53,080 bases of DNA from Mesorhizobium sp. M2E.F.Ca.ET.219.01.1.1 (GCF_004016445.2 NZ_SADT02000013.1:1-53080); one strand, 5' to 3'. Positions 1 to 8,607 are shown, counted from the stretch's first letter. The notes: generated from the letters alone by a model not told the origin. A program made the numbers and translations.

Positions 1-33
1 GCCGCCCACGTTTCTCTTTCTTCAATATTCAAT

Positions 34-45
34 TGTCAAAGAACA
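34..45 (-). promoter_or_regulatory. boxA-like rRNA antitermination site
   Basis: Read on the minus strand the site is TGTTCTTTGACA, close to the bacterial boxA consensus TGCTCTTTAACA bound by the NusB-NusE complex. It lies about 150 nt downstream of a strong promoter and is followed toward the window edge by GAAAGAGAAACGTGGGCGGC, which I recall from rhizobial 16S leaders. The 16S gene itself would begin left of the window. No tRNA gene is seen upstream, which argues for a 16S leader and against a 16S-23S spacer. Confidence 0.6.
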
Positions 46-196
46 GACACCACAGACGCAGCGTCATGGCCCGTTTCGCTCTCGGCTCCGGGGCCTCCCG
101 AGTGTCGCTCACGCGGCTCTCTTGAATCTCGCAGAGGGCAGATTTAGAAGCGAACTTCTTCGTCGCCAGCGGCGCACCGCCCTCGTTCGTGGGGCG

Positions 197-226
197 TATA
201 TAGTCGCCACCCGATCGAACTGTCAA
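197..226 (-). promoter_or_regulatory. strong sigma-70 type promoter, probably of an rRNA operon
   Basis: On the minus strand a perfect -35 TTGACA (221-226) is separated by 18 nt from a -10 TATATA (197-202). Transcription would start near 190 and run out of the left edge through the boxA-like site. No coding sequence lies between, so an rRNA operon is the likely target. The 1-438 stretch holds this promoter and leader and no gene I can support. Confidence 0.65.
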
Positions 227-438
227 CAGCCAAGATCGCTCTTTTTTCGATTTCTCGCGGAGATATCCACGGCGGGAAAAATGGTAAGCTGGCTTGGTTG
301 AATTTTTTGCCTGAGGTGCGTTGCCGGCCGCCCCGGCGATAGCAGCCACAACCGCTCCGCCGAGCGGATGCGTTCAACCCGGAAATCGCCTGCAGCGCTT
401 AGCCGAATGCCGACCGCGGCGCCCGACTGAACCCCGGT

Positions 439-753
439 TTAGAGCCGTTCTTCGAGCAATTCAGGCGTGATGTTCCGGCCTGCATAGAAAATGCCCAGGA
501 TCAGCACGCGCTCGCCGTCGACGGCGAAAACGATACTGACCGCGCGGCGATAGCCGATAATCCGCAGCCCCGGTATGATTTCGACCCGCTCGGTGCCGCG
601 CTGTGGATATGTCGACAAGCCCAGGCAGTGATCGCGGATGCCCGCGACAAAATTCCAGGCAACCGCCGGCGACGCACGCTCGGCTATGTCGTCATAGAGC
701 TGCTGCTCGGGCTCAGCTTCCGCGCTCGCGTGGAAGACAATCCGGTATTCCAT
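439..753 (-). CDS. RelE/ParE-family toxin
   Basis: The protein is 104 aa if started at the ATG at 753, which has GGGAG just upstream. It begins MEYRIVFHASAEAEPEQQLY and has the ParE pattern: an early beta strand, a helical region ending in a conserved GLS/YPQRGTER turn, then GLRIIGYRRAVSIVFAVD and a final VLILGIFYAGR strand with an RN tail. ParE toxins poison gyrase; other family members cleave mRNA, and sequence alone does not say which applies. The frame is open further upstream, but that part matches the antitoxin gene in another frame. It lies directly downstream of a damaged ParD-like antitoxin, so it may no longer be functional. Confidence 0.7.
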   Translation of the reverse strand: MEYRIVFHASAEAEPEQQLYDDIAERASPAVAWNFVAGIRDHCLGLSTYPQRGTERVEIIPGLRIIGYRRAVSIVFAVDGERVLILGIFYAGRNITPELLEERL

Positions 754-1034
754 CTCCCACTTGGCTTTCGCCTGCCGCGCGCGATGACGGCCTCCAACCG
801 GGAAAATACCGTTTCGGCGGGAACTCCCCTTGCCGGATCCTGCTGAAGCTCGGCCATGCGCGCCGGGATTTCCTCGCGCGTCCACTTCTCCCGCTCCGCC
901 TCGAAATCCTCGAGCATGCGCAAGCCAGCGCGGCCACCCTCGCTGGCGTTATTGTAGCGGCCTGATTCGAGCTGCTTCCTGATGAAGCGCTCAAAATGGT
1001 CGTTCAGGGCAAAGTTGGCTGATTCGGGCGCGCT
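684..1034 (-). pseudogene. ParD-like antitoxin, start and end disrupted
   Basis: The open frame reads NFALNDHFERFIRKQLESGR and then YNNASEGGRAGLRMLEDFEA, typical of ParD ribbon-helix-helix antitoxins: a beta strand, then ESGRY-NASE, then a helical toxin-binding tail. An in-frame TGA at 1035-1037 precedes it, and no ATG, GTG or TTG lies between that stop and the conserved region. The frame also runs about 20 codons past the toxin start without the usual stop. Both ends therefore look altered by small indels. A CTG start near 1007 is a weak alternative. The pair looks like a decaying type II toxin-antitoxin module at the edge of a variable region. Confidence 0.5.
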
Positions 1035-1153
1035 TCATCCTTGGCGATTCGGTAGACGACCGAGCTCCCCCGAATCCGGGCAACAACCGAAATGTCGATC
1101 AGGGACGCCGGCGCCGATCGAGGATCGCCACGCGCTTTAGCCGGCTCGCCGGC

Positions 1154-1795
1154 TCAGCGCGCGGCCCACGCCAGTCCTCGGCGCAGGATGGTGCGCATCT
1201 GCGGCACCTGGAATTCCGACGCTGCGTGACCGAGCGACGAATAGAACACCCGCCCCTTGCCGTGCCTGCGCTTCCACACCACCGGCATGACGACGCCGTC
1301 GATCCATGGCGCATGTTCGCCGGAGAAGGTTGTCGTCGCCAACACTTCGTTCGAGGGGTCGACATGCATGTAATATTGTTCGGAGCGGTAAGGAAAATCG
1401 TCGATGCCTTGCATGATCGGGTCGTCGCGCCGCGTCACATTCACATGATAGTCGATGATGTTGCCGGGATGCGCGACCCATTGCCCGCCGCACATGAACT
1501 GGTATTCGGGCGATTCGCGAAACGCGTCGCCCATGCCGCCATGGTAGCCGCCGAGGCCGACGCCGTTTTCGACCGCTTTCGTCAGATTGGTTTCTTCCGC
1601 CTTGGTGAGCTTGGACATCGTGTAGATCGGCGCGATCAGGCTGAGCTCGGCGATCGCCGGGTCGGCGAAGACCGCGGTCGTGTTCTCGACGCGCACGGCA
1701 AAGCCTTCTTCCTCAAGCATCGCCTTGACGACGCGCGCCCCGGCCTCGGGCTCGTGCCCCTCCCAGCCGCCCCATACGATCAGCGCCTGCCGCAT
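1154..1795 (-). CDS. ThuA domain-containing protein
   Basis: A 213-aa protein with the ThuA-like glutamine-amidotransferase-type fold. It starts MRQALIVWGGWEGHEPEAGA, and the middle holds GVGLGGYHGGMGDAFR and the YQFMCGGQWVAHPG stretch usual for the family. Near the end HGKGRVFYSSLGHAASEF matches the conserved ThuA GRVFYTSLGH signature. ThuA proteins are linked to trehalose or other sugar use in rhizobia, but the reaction is not settled. It stands alone on the minus strand between the toxin pair and an NmrA-like gene on the other strand, so context gives no function. Confidence 0.85.
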   Translation of the reverse strand: MRQALIVWGGWEGHEPEAGARVVKAMLEEEGFAVRVENTTAVFADPAIAELSLIAPIYTMSKLTKAEETNLTKAVENGVGLGGYHGGMGDAFRESPEYQFMCGGQWVAHPGNIIDYHVNVTRRDDPIMQGIDDFPYRSEQYYMHVDPSNEVLATTTFSGEHAPWIDGVVMPVVWKRRHGKGRVFYSSLGHAASEFQVPQMRTILRRGLAWAAR

Positions 1796-2072
1796 TTTTC
1801 TCTCCGTCGGTTTGGTTGCATTCGTTCGAGGTCGCCAAGGACGAATAGTTACCGAGATTTCGGACGTAAACGCATGTCAGCAAAGAAAGCCCGAGGCGAG
1901 CCGGCCCACAAGTGGGCATTTGGGAACGCGGGCACGCCTTCGCCAGTTCATCTTGTGCACCCGTTGGGCGTCACCCGAAAAAAGGCCGGCGGGCGCGGTG
2001 ACATCTCAGTCGCGGGAACCAGATTGAGTTGAGGGCCACTGGTGGCCGTGACGAACTTGCAGGAACGTGATC

Positions 2073-2924
2073 ATGATGATTCTCGCCTTCGGCGCTGCGG
2101 GAAATTTTGCAGGCAGTGTCATTCCCGCCCTTGCTACGCGAGGCGCGCGCGTCCGTGCCTTCATCCGCAGGCCAGAACAGGCTGAACTGGTGCGTGGTCA
2201 CGGCGCAACCGAAGTCGCCATCGGCGACCTCCGCGATCGGCCAGCTTTGGATGCGGCACTCAAGGATGTCGGCGTCGTCTTCTACATCGCCCCGGCATTC
2301 ATTCCCGGCGAGGCCGACGTGGGAAAAACTGTCGTGAAGGCAGCCATCAACGCCGGTGTACGGCGATTCGTGTTCTCGGCCGTGATCCATCCGGTGCTCT
2401 CCGACCTCGTCAATCATGTCGCCAAGGCGCCGGTCGAGGAGGCGGTTCTCAACTCCGGCCTGGAATATACGTTCCTCCATCCGGCGCGCTACTTTCAGAA
2501 CTACGCGGCATTCTGGCCCAAAGTCGTGAAGGAGGGCGTGCTCGCGGAGCCTTGGTCATCCGAGACCCGTTTCTCCCTGGTCGACTATCGGGATGTCGCC
2601 GAGGTCGCGGCGATAGCCCTGACGGAAGACCGGCTGCTTTTTGGCACGTTCGAACTTTGCGCACCCGGGCAACTCGATCGACACGAGGTCGTCGCGCTGA
2701 TGAGCGATGTGCTGGGCCGCAAAATCGGGGAGCGCCGCGATCCCGGTGTCCTGGGTGACGTTTCCCAGGGCTTGAGGGCGATGTTCGATCACTACGATCA
2801 CCACGGGCTGCTCGGCAACCCGCTGACGCTGCGTGCGATCCTGGGTCGTGAGCCGCGGTTGCTGCGGGCATATCTGGAGGAACTGGCGCGCGGCGATCCT
2901 GCTGGATTCGGTGAGCAAGGATGA
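2073..2924 (+). CDS. NmrA/SDR-type NAD(P)-binding protein
   Basis: An atypical short-chain dehydrogenase of the NmrA/HSCARG type, 283 aa from the ATG at 2073. AGGAA at 2061-2065 favours this start over the GTG at 2067. The N-terminal dinucleotide loop is ILAFGAAGNFAGSVIPAL, followed by RAFIRRPEQAEL, where the arginines suit NADP(H), and a conserved GDLRD. The later region has TFLHPARYFQNYA and FSLVDYRDVAEVAA, as in NmrA-like proteins. Family members act as redox sensors or as quinone or azo reductases; nothing here distinguishes these. It stands alone on the plus strand, with tRNA-end remnants directly downstream. Confidence 0.8.
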   Translation: MMILAFGAAGNFAGSVIPALATRGARVRAFIRRPEQAELVRGHGATEVAIGDLRDRPALDAALKDVGVVFYIAPAFIPGEADVGKTVVKAAINAGVRRFVFSAVIHPVLSDLVNHVAKAPVEEAVLNSGLEYTFLHPARYFQNYAAFWPKVVKEGVLAEPWSSETRFSLVDYRDVAEVAAIALTEDRLLFGTFELCAPGQLDRHEVVALMSDVLGRKIGERRDPGVLGDVSQGLRAMFDHYDHHGLLGNPLTLRAILGREPRLLRAYLEELARGDPAGFGEQG

Positions 2925-2950
2925 ACGACCGGCCCTGGCGGCCAAAAGAC

Positions 2951-2995
2951 AAAACGCCCGCGCGAGGCGGGCGGTTGCGGGGACGGGATTTTGCT
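2951..2995 (-). other. terminator hairpin joined to a tRNA 3'-end-like remnant
   Basis: On the minus strand a fragment resembling the last bases of a tRNA (CCGTCCCCGCAACC, at 2973-2986) runs straight into a GC hairpin (arms 2955-2961 and 2967-2973) followed by TTTT. Intact tRNA-fMet at the right end of the window ends GTCCCCGCAACCA. No complete tRNA is present here. It looks like a leftover tail of a tRNA transcription unit. Confidence 0.4.
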
Positions 2996-3075
2996 TTTCT
3001 GTCCCGCGGCATCGGCTTTGCCTGCTTGCGGGCCCCCGATGACAGTTCAAATCAGCCGGCCACCGGCAGCCGGAT

Positions 3076-3150
3076 ACAAGAACAGCCCGGATTGAGCCGG
3101 GCTGTTCTTGTATCTGGTTGCGGGGACCGGATTTCGGTCTGCTGACCTCG
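3076..3150 (-). other. second terminator plus degenerate tRNA-fMet 3' half
   Basis: A perfect 15-bp inverted repeat (3076-3090 with 3097-3111) is followed from 3115 by plus-strand sequence that aligns with the 3' half of tRNA-fMet read in reverse: TGGTTGCGGGGAC is identical, then GGATTT and GACCT are kept with changes in the T-arm. The cloverleaf cannot be completed, so this is not a working tRNA. From 3152 to 3499 I see only short frames without ribosome sites or family features, and no gene. Confidence 0.45.
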
Positions 3151-3499
3151 CTTGCGAAGTCCTTTCAACAGACGAACTCGGTTGCAGCGCTGTATTGGCG
3201 GTAGCCCTCTCCCGCTACGACCTCGACCAACACAAGCGCACACAATGTGCGGTAGCTGGTCGCCGGCGCGGCCACTCCTTCGGCATGGCGCGCTATCGAT
3301 TACCCCCAGCCCCTGCCCAAAATGTGGACGGCAGGAAATTAACTGTGGCGTCTTTCTCCCGGCATTGAACCGGCGGCCCGTGCGGCCTGTCCTGTTCAAA
3401 GTGTGCACCACCTTCGCCTACAGGACGCAGCGACCACGACCGCCGTCTGCGACGGATCGGTCCGCGTTGCCATCGCTAGTTATCCCTTGCTGATCAACG

Positions 3500-4228
3500 T
3501 TATTGATAGAAGTCCCACGGGTACAGAATATTGGCCACGGTATTTTTGCTGCTGTAGGGTGAGCCGTCGAGCGTCGCGCCCTTAGAGTTATAGGTTGGTA
3601 ACCAGGCCAGCTTCTTCTCGATGCCTTCGGTGACCGGCTCATCGGTCATTTCAAGCGTAATTTCATTCCACGAGACATCGGCCCCGAGCGTCCCCTTAAG
3701 GTCGTTCGGATCGACTTCGATCACACTTTTTGGATCCTTGATGTCCGCAAAGGTTACGAGGTCCGGCAGATCATCGGGGGTGATCCTGTGCGCGCCGCGC
3801 ATGCGGGCTATACGCGCCACGTTTTCCAGGCGATCGTCTAAGGGTGGACCGTACAGTTCGGCGAGCAAATTATAGCCCGGCCCCGCATCACGCGACCAGC
3901 GTATCCTCTTCTGATATTCCAGGTCATTCTTTGCATACACCGGGTGAAGCTGGCTGGTCAGCAACGCGATCATCGGCCTTTTGGTGGGGCCGAGATCGAG
4001 ATACAGAGCTTCCCCCTGAAGTCTTTGCATGACCCCACGCTCAGGTATCGAAACCTTCCAAAACGTCACTTCAGTCACGCTCGATGCGCGTTTGATGCCC
4101 TCGGACGTGTTGACCGCAAGGGTTAACTTGTAGCGGTAACTTTCCGTTCTGAAGTAGTAGCGCGCAACAACAAAACCCACCATTGCCAATGCTGCAAGCA
4201 ACAGGAAAGTCTTCCAACGCGTCCTCAT
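3500..4228 (-). CDS. unknown protein with N-terminal membrane anchor
   Basis: A 242-aa protein that I do not recognise. Residues about 6-24 (FLLLAALAMVGFVVARYYF) form one hydrophobic helix after a basic start MRTRWK, so it is probably anchored in the inner membrane with the rest in the periplasm. The remainder is soluble, with mixed charged and beta-like segments, and ends in a YPWDFYQ tail. A 31-codon frame ends on its start codon with a 4-bp ATGA overlap, suggesting a small coupled upstream gene. Its base composition is slightly less GC-rich than the neighbouring metabolic genes. Confidence 0.65.
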   Translation of the reverse strand: MRTRWKTFLLLAALAMVGFVVARYYFRTESYRYKLTLAVNTSEGIKRASSVTEVTFWKVSIPERGVMQRLQGEALYLDLGPTKRPMIALLTSQLHPVYAKNDLEYQKRIRWSRDAGPGYNLLAELYGPPLDDRLENVARIARMRGAHRITPDDLPDLVTFADIKDPKSVIEVDPNDLKGTLGADVSWNEITLEMTDEPVTEGIEKKLAWLPTYNSKGATLDGSPYSSKNTVANILYPWDFYQ

Positions 4229-4320
4229 GATGCGGCAGTCCCGGTTTCACGCTCGGCCAACAACGCGTCAAGCGTCGTCCCCGTGGTTGCGCCGCTTGCG
4301 TCACGCGTGATTATTTTCAA
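4225..4320 (-). CDS. possible 31-aa peptide coupled to the downstream gene
   Basis: A short frame from a TTG at 4320, with GGGAG six nt upstream, encodes KIITRDASGATTGTTLDALL and then AERETGTAAS. Its TGA overlaps the ATG of the next gene by 4 bp, the usual sign of translational coupling. It could also be the surviving C-terminal end of a larger gene truncated to its left. The evidence is the overlap and the plausible ribosome site only. Confidence 0.25.
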   Translation of the reverse strand: MKIITRDASGATTGTTLDALLAERETGTAAS

Positions 4321-5193
4321 GGGCTGCTCCCTGGAGGGAACCAAATGTCAGCCATCATGAAGTTGTCTAATGCTTTCGGCATGCGCTGCCGGTTTTTTTG
4401 TGGAGGAACACGGAGTCTTTCGCCTGTTTTCAATCTTCCAGAAAGTGAAACCCCACAAGCCACCGCGACTTATGAGGTTTCGCGGAAACTGCAACTAGAA
4501 GTCAACATTTTGGTTAAGCGGCGGTCATGGCCCGGGGGCTTTTACCGGCCATTGCTTTGATCGCTGCGGCGATTGGCTTTGTGCTCGCGGATCAGGTTGA
4601 TCAGGCATTCGAGGCCGAAGTCTGTGAAGGCGAGGATCTGCTGATCGTCAGGGCCGGATACCCAGCCGCTGCTTCTCTTCGAGAGTGTATGACTTGCGCC
4701 GGCGCGCCGTCTCGCCACGATTCCATTCGCCGCGATCGTGTCCATTAAGCCCCACTGGTGGACGCTATCTTCAGCGTCAAGAGCCCGACCCCAGTCCGAT
4801 CCGAACACCACCCCGGACAGCGGCCATCACCCGGCGCTTACGCTGCAGGACCAGCAGCGATTTGACCTCGGCGCTGCGTGGGAAGGATTCCATGCTCTTA
4901 TGGCTACCCTCCTGCTGGGAGGGCGTCTGATCGATTCGACCGCGCGCAAGCTCGCCGGCCAGTTCTTTGCCAATCTCGGCACCTGCCTCAATGATCAATC
5001 CGTTGGCGCTCGAGATCGTGCGACCAAGACTGGAACAGCGATTTTGCCGGCTGTGATGCGGCATGGGGCTACCACCCGCACCAGTGTCGGATGTCGTATG
5101 TTAGTGTACTGGCACGAAAGGTGGTTCTGCGATACGGTTTGAAAAGGGGGCGATTGCAGACGGCTTTTTGACCAAATGACTCTGGGAGGAGCA
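4321..5193. other. stretch with no supportable gene
   Basis: About 0.87 kb with only short frames on both strands, none with a convincing start, family signature or steady codon bias. Minus-strand frames around 4542-4811 and 4777-5064 read as partly protein-like and could be remains of broken genes. I could not assign them. The last 30 bases carry the strong GGGAGGA ribosome site of the next gene. Confidence 0.4.
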
Positions 5194-5667
5194 ATGGTCG
5201 AAATCATATCGAAGCGCGACGGCTCGCGACGCGAGGACGCCGCCATGAGGCGTTTGATCGAGCAGAACCGGGCAACCATCACGCGGCTCGCCGACCATAT
5301 CAGCGGCGGTAGCTATTCGGCGGGCAAGGCGGCAAGGCCGAAGCCGGAAGCAAAGGGCCTCATCATCCATTCCGTCGGCAGCGCAAGGCCCGCCATCGAA
5401 GCGAGCCCCAGGATCCGCATCAGCCTGAACGGCCGGGTGATCATGGTGGACGAGAAGTCGGGCCGGCAGCTGCATCATATCGGCGATCTCAAGCGCAGGG
5501 ATGGTAACGATGTCTTTGTGCTTGCGACCAAGGCCAACCATTATTTCTCGCCGGTCGACGAGGACATCGCGGCCGCGCTGGCCGACCTCGACGGCGGCCG
5601 GCTCGGAGCGGATTATGGCGAAGAACAGCTCGCCGCGGACATCGGCAACAGGCTTGGCATGAACTGA
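5194..5667 (+). CDS. unknown protein upstream of the sigma-54 activator
   Basis: A 157-aa soluble protein I do not recognise. The start at 5194 is set by GGGAGGA six bases upstream. The N-terminal third is basic and helical (EIISKRDGSRREDAAMRRLI), a Gly/Lys/Pro-rich linker follows near residues 40-60, and the C-terminal half is beta-rich around RIRISLNGRVIMVDEKSGRQ. It has no signal peptide. It ends 61 nt before the activator gene on the same strand and is probably co-transcribed with it, so a regulatory or sensing role linked to the monooxygenase is possible but unproven. Confidence 0.7.
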   Translation: MVEIISKRDGSRREDAAMRRLIEQNRATITRLADHISGGSYSAGKAARPKPEAKGLIIHSVGSARPAIEASPRIRISLNGRVIMVDEKSGRQLHHIGDLKRRDGNDVFVLATKANHYFSPVDEDIAAALADLDGGRLGADYGEEQLAADIGNRLGMN

Positions 5668-5728
5668 GGTGGGCGAGAGCGTGCGATGGTTAAATGAAGC
5701 GTAGCACCGGCCAGACGAAAGCCTGCTC

Positions 5729-7804
5729 ATGACGCATTCCGCCCGTCATCCGATGCGTCCCAACGCGCTTGTAGTGCCAGGCTATGACGAGCGCGCGACC
5801 ATGCGAGCCTGGGAGACGTTGCTCGCCGGCGACAGCGAACGAGTGGGCAACCGCTTTCCGGTTCGCTCCCTGATCCACGATTCCTGGAGCCGCTGCGCCA
5901 CAAGCGGAATCAATGCGCAGCAGAGTGAAGCGCCGCTGGAGAACGGCAAGGACCACATCGAGCTGCTCTCGCGCTCCAACGGCGAGTTGCTTGCCGCGGC
6001 GCGGCGGTCCTTCTTCACCATCGGCCGCCTTCTCGAGGGGACCGGCGCCATGCTGGTGCTGGCGGACGGCGATGGCGTGCTGATCGATGCCATCGGCGAC
6101 AAGCGCACGATCCATGACGGCATGGACATCCATCTCGCCGTCGGCGGGAAATGGACCGAGGACGTCGTCGGGACCAACGGGATCGGCACCGCGCTTTGGG
6201 CGGGCGAGCCGGTGTTCGTGCATGCGGCGGAACACTTCTGCGCCGGCATCAAGTCGTGGACATGCGCCGGCGCGCCCATTCGCGATCCGATCGACGGAAA
6301 CATCATCGGCGTCGTCGATCTCTCGGGCCATCCCGACATCTTCCGGCCGCATAATACCGTGCTGGTCGCGGCCGCCGCGCGCGAGATCGAGAAGGCGCTC
6401 GCCGAGCAGCAGATCGAGGACCGCGCGCGCCTGCTCGAAGCCTTCATCAGTTCGGCGCCCAACTACCGCCGGCGCGACGGCCTGATGATCGTCGACCGCC
6501 GTGGGAGGCCGATCTACTGCAACAACCTTCCCGAGGAAGCCGCGCGCGAATTGCTGGCGGAGCCGGCCGCGCAGAATCCGAACGCCAGGTTCCTGGTCAA
6601 GCTGCCCGATCTCGGCTCGGGCGCCGAACTGGGCGAGGCCCTGCCGGCATCGCTGCGGTCCTGCCACATCAGCGCGCTCGAGTTCGACGACGGCCTGCGC
6701 GGCGCGGCCCTGGTCTTCCCGGCGCAGGGATCAACCACGATCGTATCGGACGGCCGCAGAACGCAGCTCAAGCAACTGGAAGCCGCATCGGCGCTGATCA
6801 TCGGCGAAAGCGAGCCCCTGCTTGCGGCCGTCGACATCGCCTGCAGGGTCGCGGAATCGAAGGAGGTCACCTCGGTCCTGCTCGAGGGCGAGACGGGCGT
6901 CGGCAAGGAATTGTTCGCGAGGCTCATCCATATCGGCAGCCGCGCCTCGCAGAACAGCCCGTTCATCGCCGTGAACTGCGGCGCGATCACCAAGGAGCTG
7001 TTCGGCTCCGAGCTGTTCGGCCACGTGTCGGGCGCCTTCACTGGCGCGAGCCGCGACGGAAAACCCGGCGTCTTCGAGCTCGCCAATGGCGGTGTTCTCA
7101 GCCTCGACGAGATCGGCGAAATGCCGCTCGAGATCCAGCCGTTCCTGCTCAGGGTGCTGGAAGAGCGCGTGGTCCATCGCATCGGCGACAGCCGCGCCCG
7201 GCCCGTCGACGTGCGCCTGGTCGCCTCGACCAACCGCGATCTGAAGCGCGAGGTGGACGCCGGACGTTTCCGCCGCGATCTCTACTATCGCATCTCGACT
7301 GTTTCCATCCGCGTGCCGCCCCTGCGGGACCGCGGCAACGACGTGCTCTTGCTTGCCGAGCACTTCAACCACAAGATCTCGGGTCGGATGGGATCGGCCC
7401 CGCTTGAATTCTCCACGGTGGTCATGGATGCGTTCCTGGCCTACCAGTGGCCGGGGAACGTGCGCGAGCTGAAGAACCTGGTGGAGAGGCTGCACGTGCT
7501 GTCTCGCGGCGCCATCGTCGGCCTCGGCGATCTGCCCGAGGAAATGCTGGGAGCCGGAACAGCAAAGGCGGGGGCCGAAATACAATTGGCAGCGCCCGCA
7601 ACGGCCAGCGCGCTCGGCGCATTGCCTTGCGCCATCGGCGACGCGCCCATCCGCAGCATCGAGGATGCCGAGCGCCAGGTCATCAGGGACGCGCTGGCGG
7701 CGGAGGGCGGCAATTTGAGCCGGGCTGCGCTGCGTCTCGGCGTGTCGCGCCCGACGCTCTATCGCAAGCTCGACCAGTTCGGCATCCGACGCGGTTTCAT
7801 CTGA
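5729..7804 (+). CDS. mimR: sigma-54-dependent AcoR-type activator, probable regulator of the mim operon
   Basis: A 691-aa enhancer-binding protein. Residues about 75-240 form a GAF-type sensory region of the AcoR kind (MLVLADGDGVLIDAIGD, then TNGIGTALWAGEPVFVHAAE). The AAA+ domain has Walker A GETGVGKE at about 387-394, an intact GAFTGA sigma-54 contact loop at 435-440 and Walker B LSLDE near 457-461. A Fis-type helix-turn-helix ends the protein (LSRAALRLGVSRPTLYRKLD). Its gene converges on the 3' end of the monooxygenase operon and shares a bidirectional terminator with it. The intact loop and the sigma-54 promoter before mimA make it the likely operon activator; the symbol follows the mycobacterial MimR and is an inference. 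The effector is unknown: propane, propanol or acetone are candidates. Confidence 0.88.
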   Translation: MTHSARHPMRPNALVVPGYDERATMRAWETLLAGDSERVGNRFPVRSLIHDSWSRCATSGINAQQSEAPLENGKDHIELLSRSNGELLAAARRSFFTIGRLLEGTGAMLVLADGDGVLIDAIGDKRTIHDGMDIHLAVGGKWTEDVVGTNGIGTALWAGEPVFVHAAEHFCAGIKSWTCAGAPIRDPIDGNIIGVVDLSGHPDIFRPHNTVLVAAAAREIEKALAEQQIEDRARLLEAFISSAPNYRRRDGLMIVDRRGRPIYCNNLPEEAARELLAEPAAQNPNARFLVKLPDLGSGAELGEALPASLRSCHISALEFDDGLRGAALVFPAQGSTTIVSDGRRTQLKQLEAASALIIGESEPLLAAVDIACRVAESKEVTSVLLEGETGVGKELFARLIHIGSRASQNSPFIAVNCGAITKELFGSELFGHVSGAFTGASRDGKPGVFELANGGVLSLDEIGEMPLEIQPFLLRVLEERVVHRIGDSRARPVDVRLVASTNRDLKREVDAGRFRRDLYYRISTVSIRVPPLRDRGNDVLLLAEHFNHKISGRMGSAPLEFSTVVMDAFLAYQWPGNVRELKNLVERLHVLSRGAIVGLGDLPEEMLGAGTAKAGAEIQLAAPATASALGALPCAIGDAPIRSIEDAERQVIRDALAAEGGNLSRAALRLGVSRPTLYRKLDQFGIRRGFI

Positions 7805-7827
7805 ATTCGCCCCAAGCTGAAAAGGTC

Positions 7828-7862
7828 AAAGGCCCCATGGCGCGAAACCATGGGGCCTTTTG
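7828..7862. terminator. bidirectional intrinsic terminator
   Basis: A 13-bp perfect inverted repeat (7828-7840 with 7848-7860) with a 7-nt loop ends in a T-rich run on both strands. It sits between the convergent activator gene and the aquaporin, the last gene of the monooxygenase operon, and should stop transcription from both sides. Confidence 0.85.
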
Positions 7863-7884
7863 TGTCGTTGCCTGAAGCCGGGGG

Positions 7885-8571
7885 TCAGGCCGGCTGTGCG
7901 GCGCCTTCCAAACCGATCGCCCGGTTGCGCTGCAGCAGACCGGCCGCTGCTGCTCCGAGGCAAGGCGCCAGGATATAGAGCCACAATTGGGAGAGGGCGG
8001 CGCCGCCGGCGAACAGCGCCGGACCGAGCGCGCGGGCCGGATTGACGGACGACCCCGAAACCGCGATCCCCGCAAGATGTATCGCCACCAGCGTCAGCCC
8101 GATCGCCAGGCCGGCGAGCGCGCCGGCGCCGCCAGGCGCGGTGCTGTTGAGGATGACGGTCACGAACAGGAAGGTCGCCACCAGCTCGAACACGAACGCC
8201 GATGTCGCCGAATAGGTCGACCAGCCGTTTTGCGCGAAGCCGCTCGCCGCGACGTCATAGCCGCCGGCCTTGCCCGCAGCGATCAGGTAGAGCACTCCTG
8301 CCGAGACGATCGCGCCGACGCATTGGGCGATGACGTAACCGACAAAGTCGCCCGAGCCGAGCCGACCCGAGACGACGAAGCCGAGACTGACGGCCGGGTT
8401 GAGATGGGCGCCGGAGACCGGACCGACAGCATAGGCCATCGCCACCACCGAGAGGCCGAAGGCAAAGGCGACGCCGATGAGGCCCACCTCCTGGTGCATG
8501 AAGAGAACGGTCGCGCAGCCGAAAAAGACCAGCGCGAAAGTGCCGATGAATTCGCAGATGTATTTGTTCAT
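7885..8571 (-). CDS. aquaporin (MIP family, AqpZ type)
   Basis: A 228-aa inner-membrane channel with the six-helix duplicated MIP fold. The two pore motifs are SGAHLNPA (N58-P59-A60) and SSVNPAR (N177-P178-A179). By alignment to E. coli AqpZ the selectivity-filter positions are F38, H165, S174 and R180. The histidine and bulky aromatic suit a water-type pore, not a wide glycerol pore, with Ser where AqpZ has Thr. The ATG follows GGAGA and lies 36 nt after the chaperonin stop, so it reads as the last gene of the mim operon. Such a channel is not part of the mycobacterial Mim/Prm clusters I know. It might pass water, or a small neutral solute such as acetone or acetol; the latter is speculative. 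Confidence 0.9.
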   Translation of the reverse strand: MNKYICEFIGTFALVFFGCATVLFMHQEVGLIGVAFAFGLSVVAMAYAVGPVSGAHLNPAVSLGFVVSGRLGSGDFVGYVIAQCVGAIVSAGVLYLIAAGKAGGYDVAASGFAQNGWSTYSATSAFVFELVATFLFVTVILNSTAPGGAGALAGLAIGLTLVAIHLAGIAVSGSSVNPARALGPALFAGGAALSQLWLYILAPCLGAAAAGLLQRNRAIGLEGAAQPA

Positions 8572-8607
8572 GCCTGTCTCCGATGATTTGATCGCATGAA
8601 CCGGGGC

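Noticed and set aside
5106..5130. A TGGCACG sequence upstream of the 5194 gene as a sigma-54 promoter
   Set aside because: No TTGC occurs at the required 4-nt spacing; the following bases do not match the -12 element.
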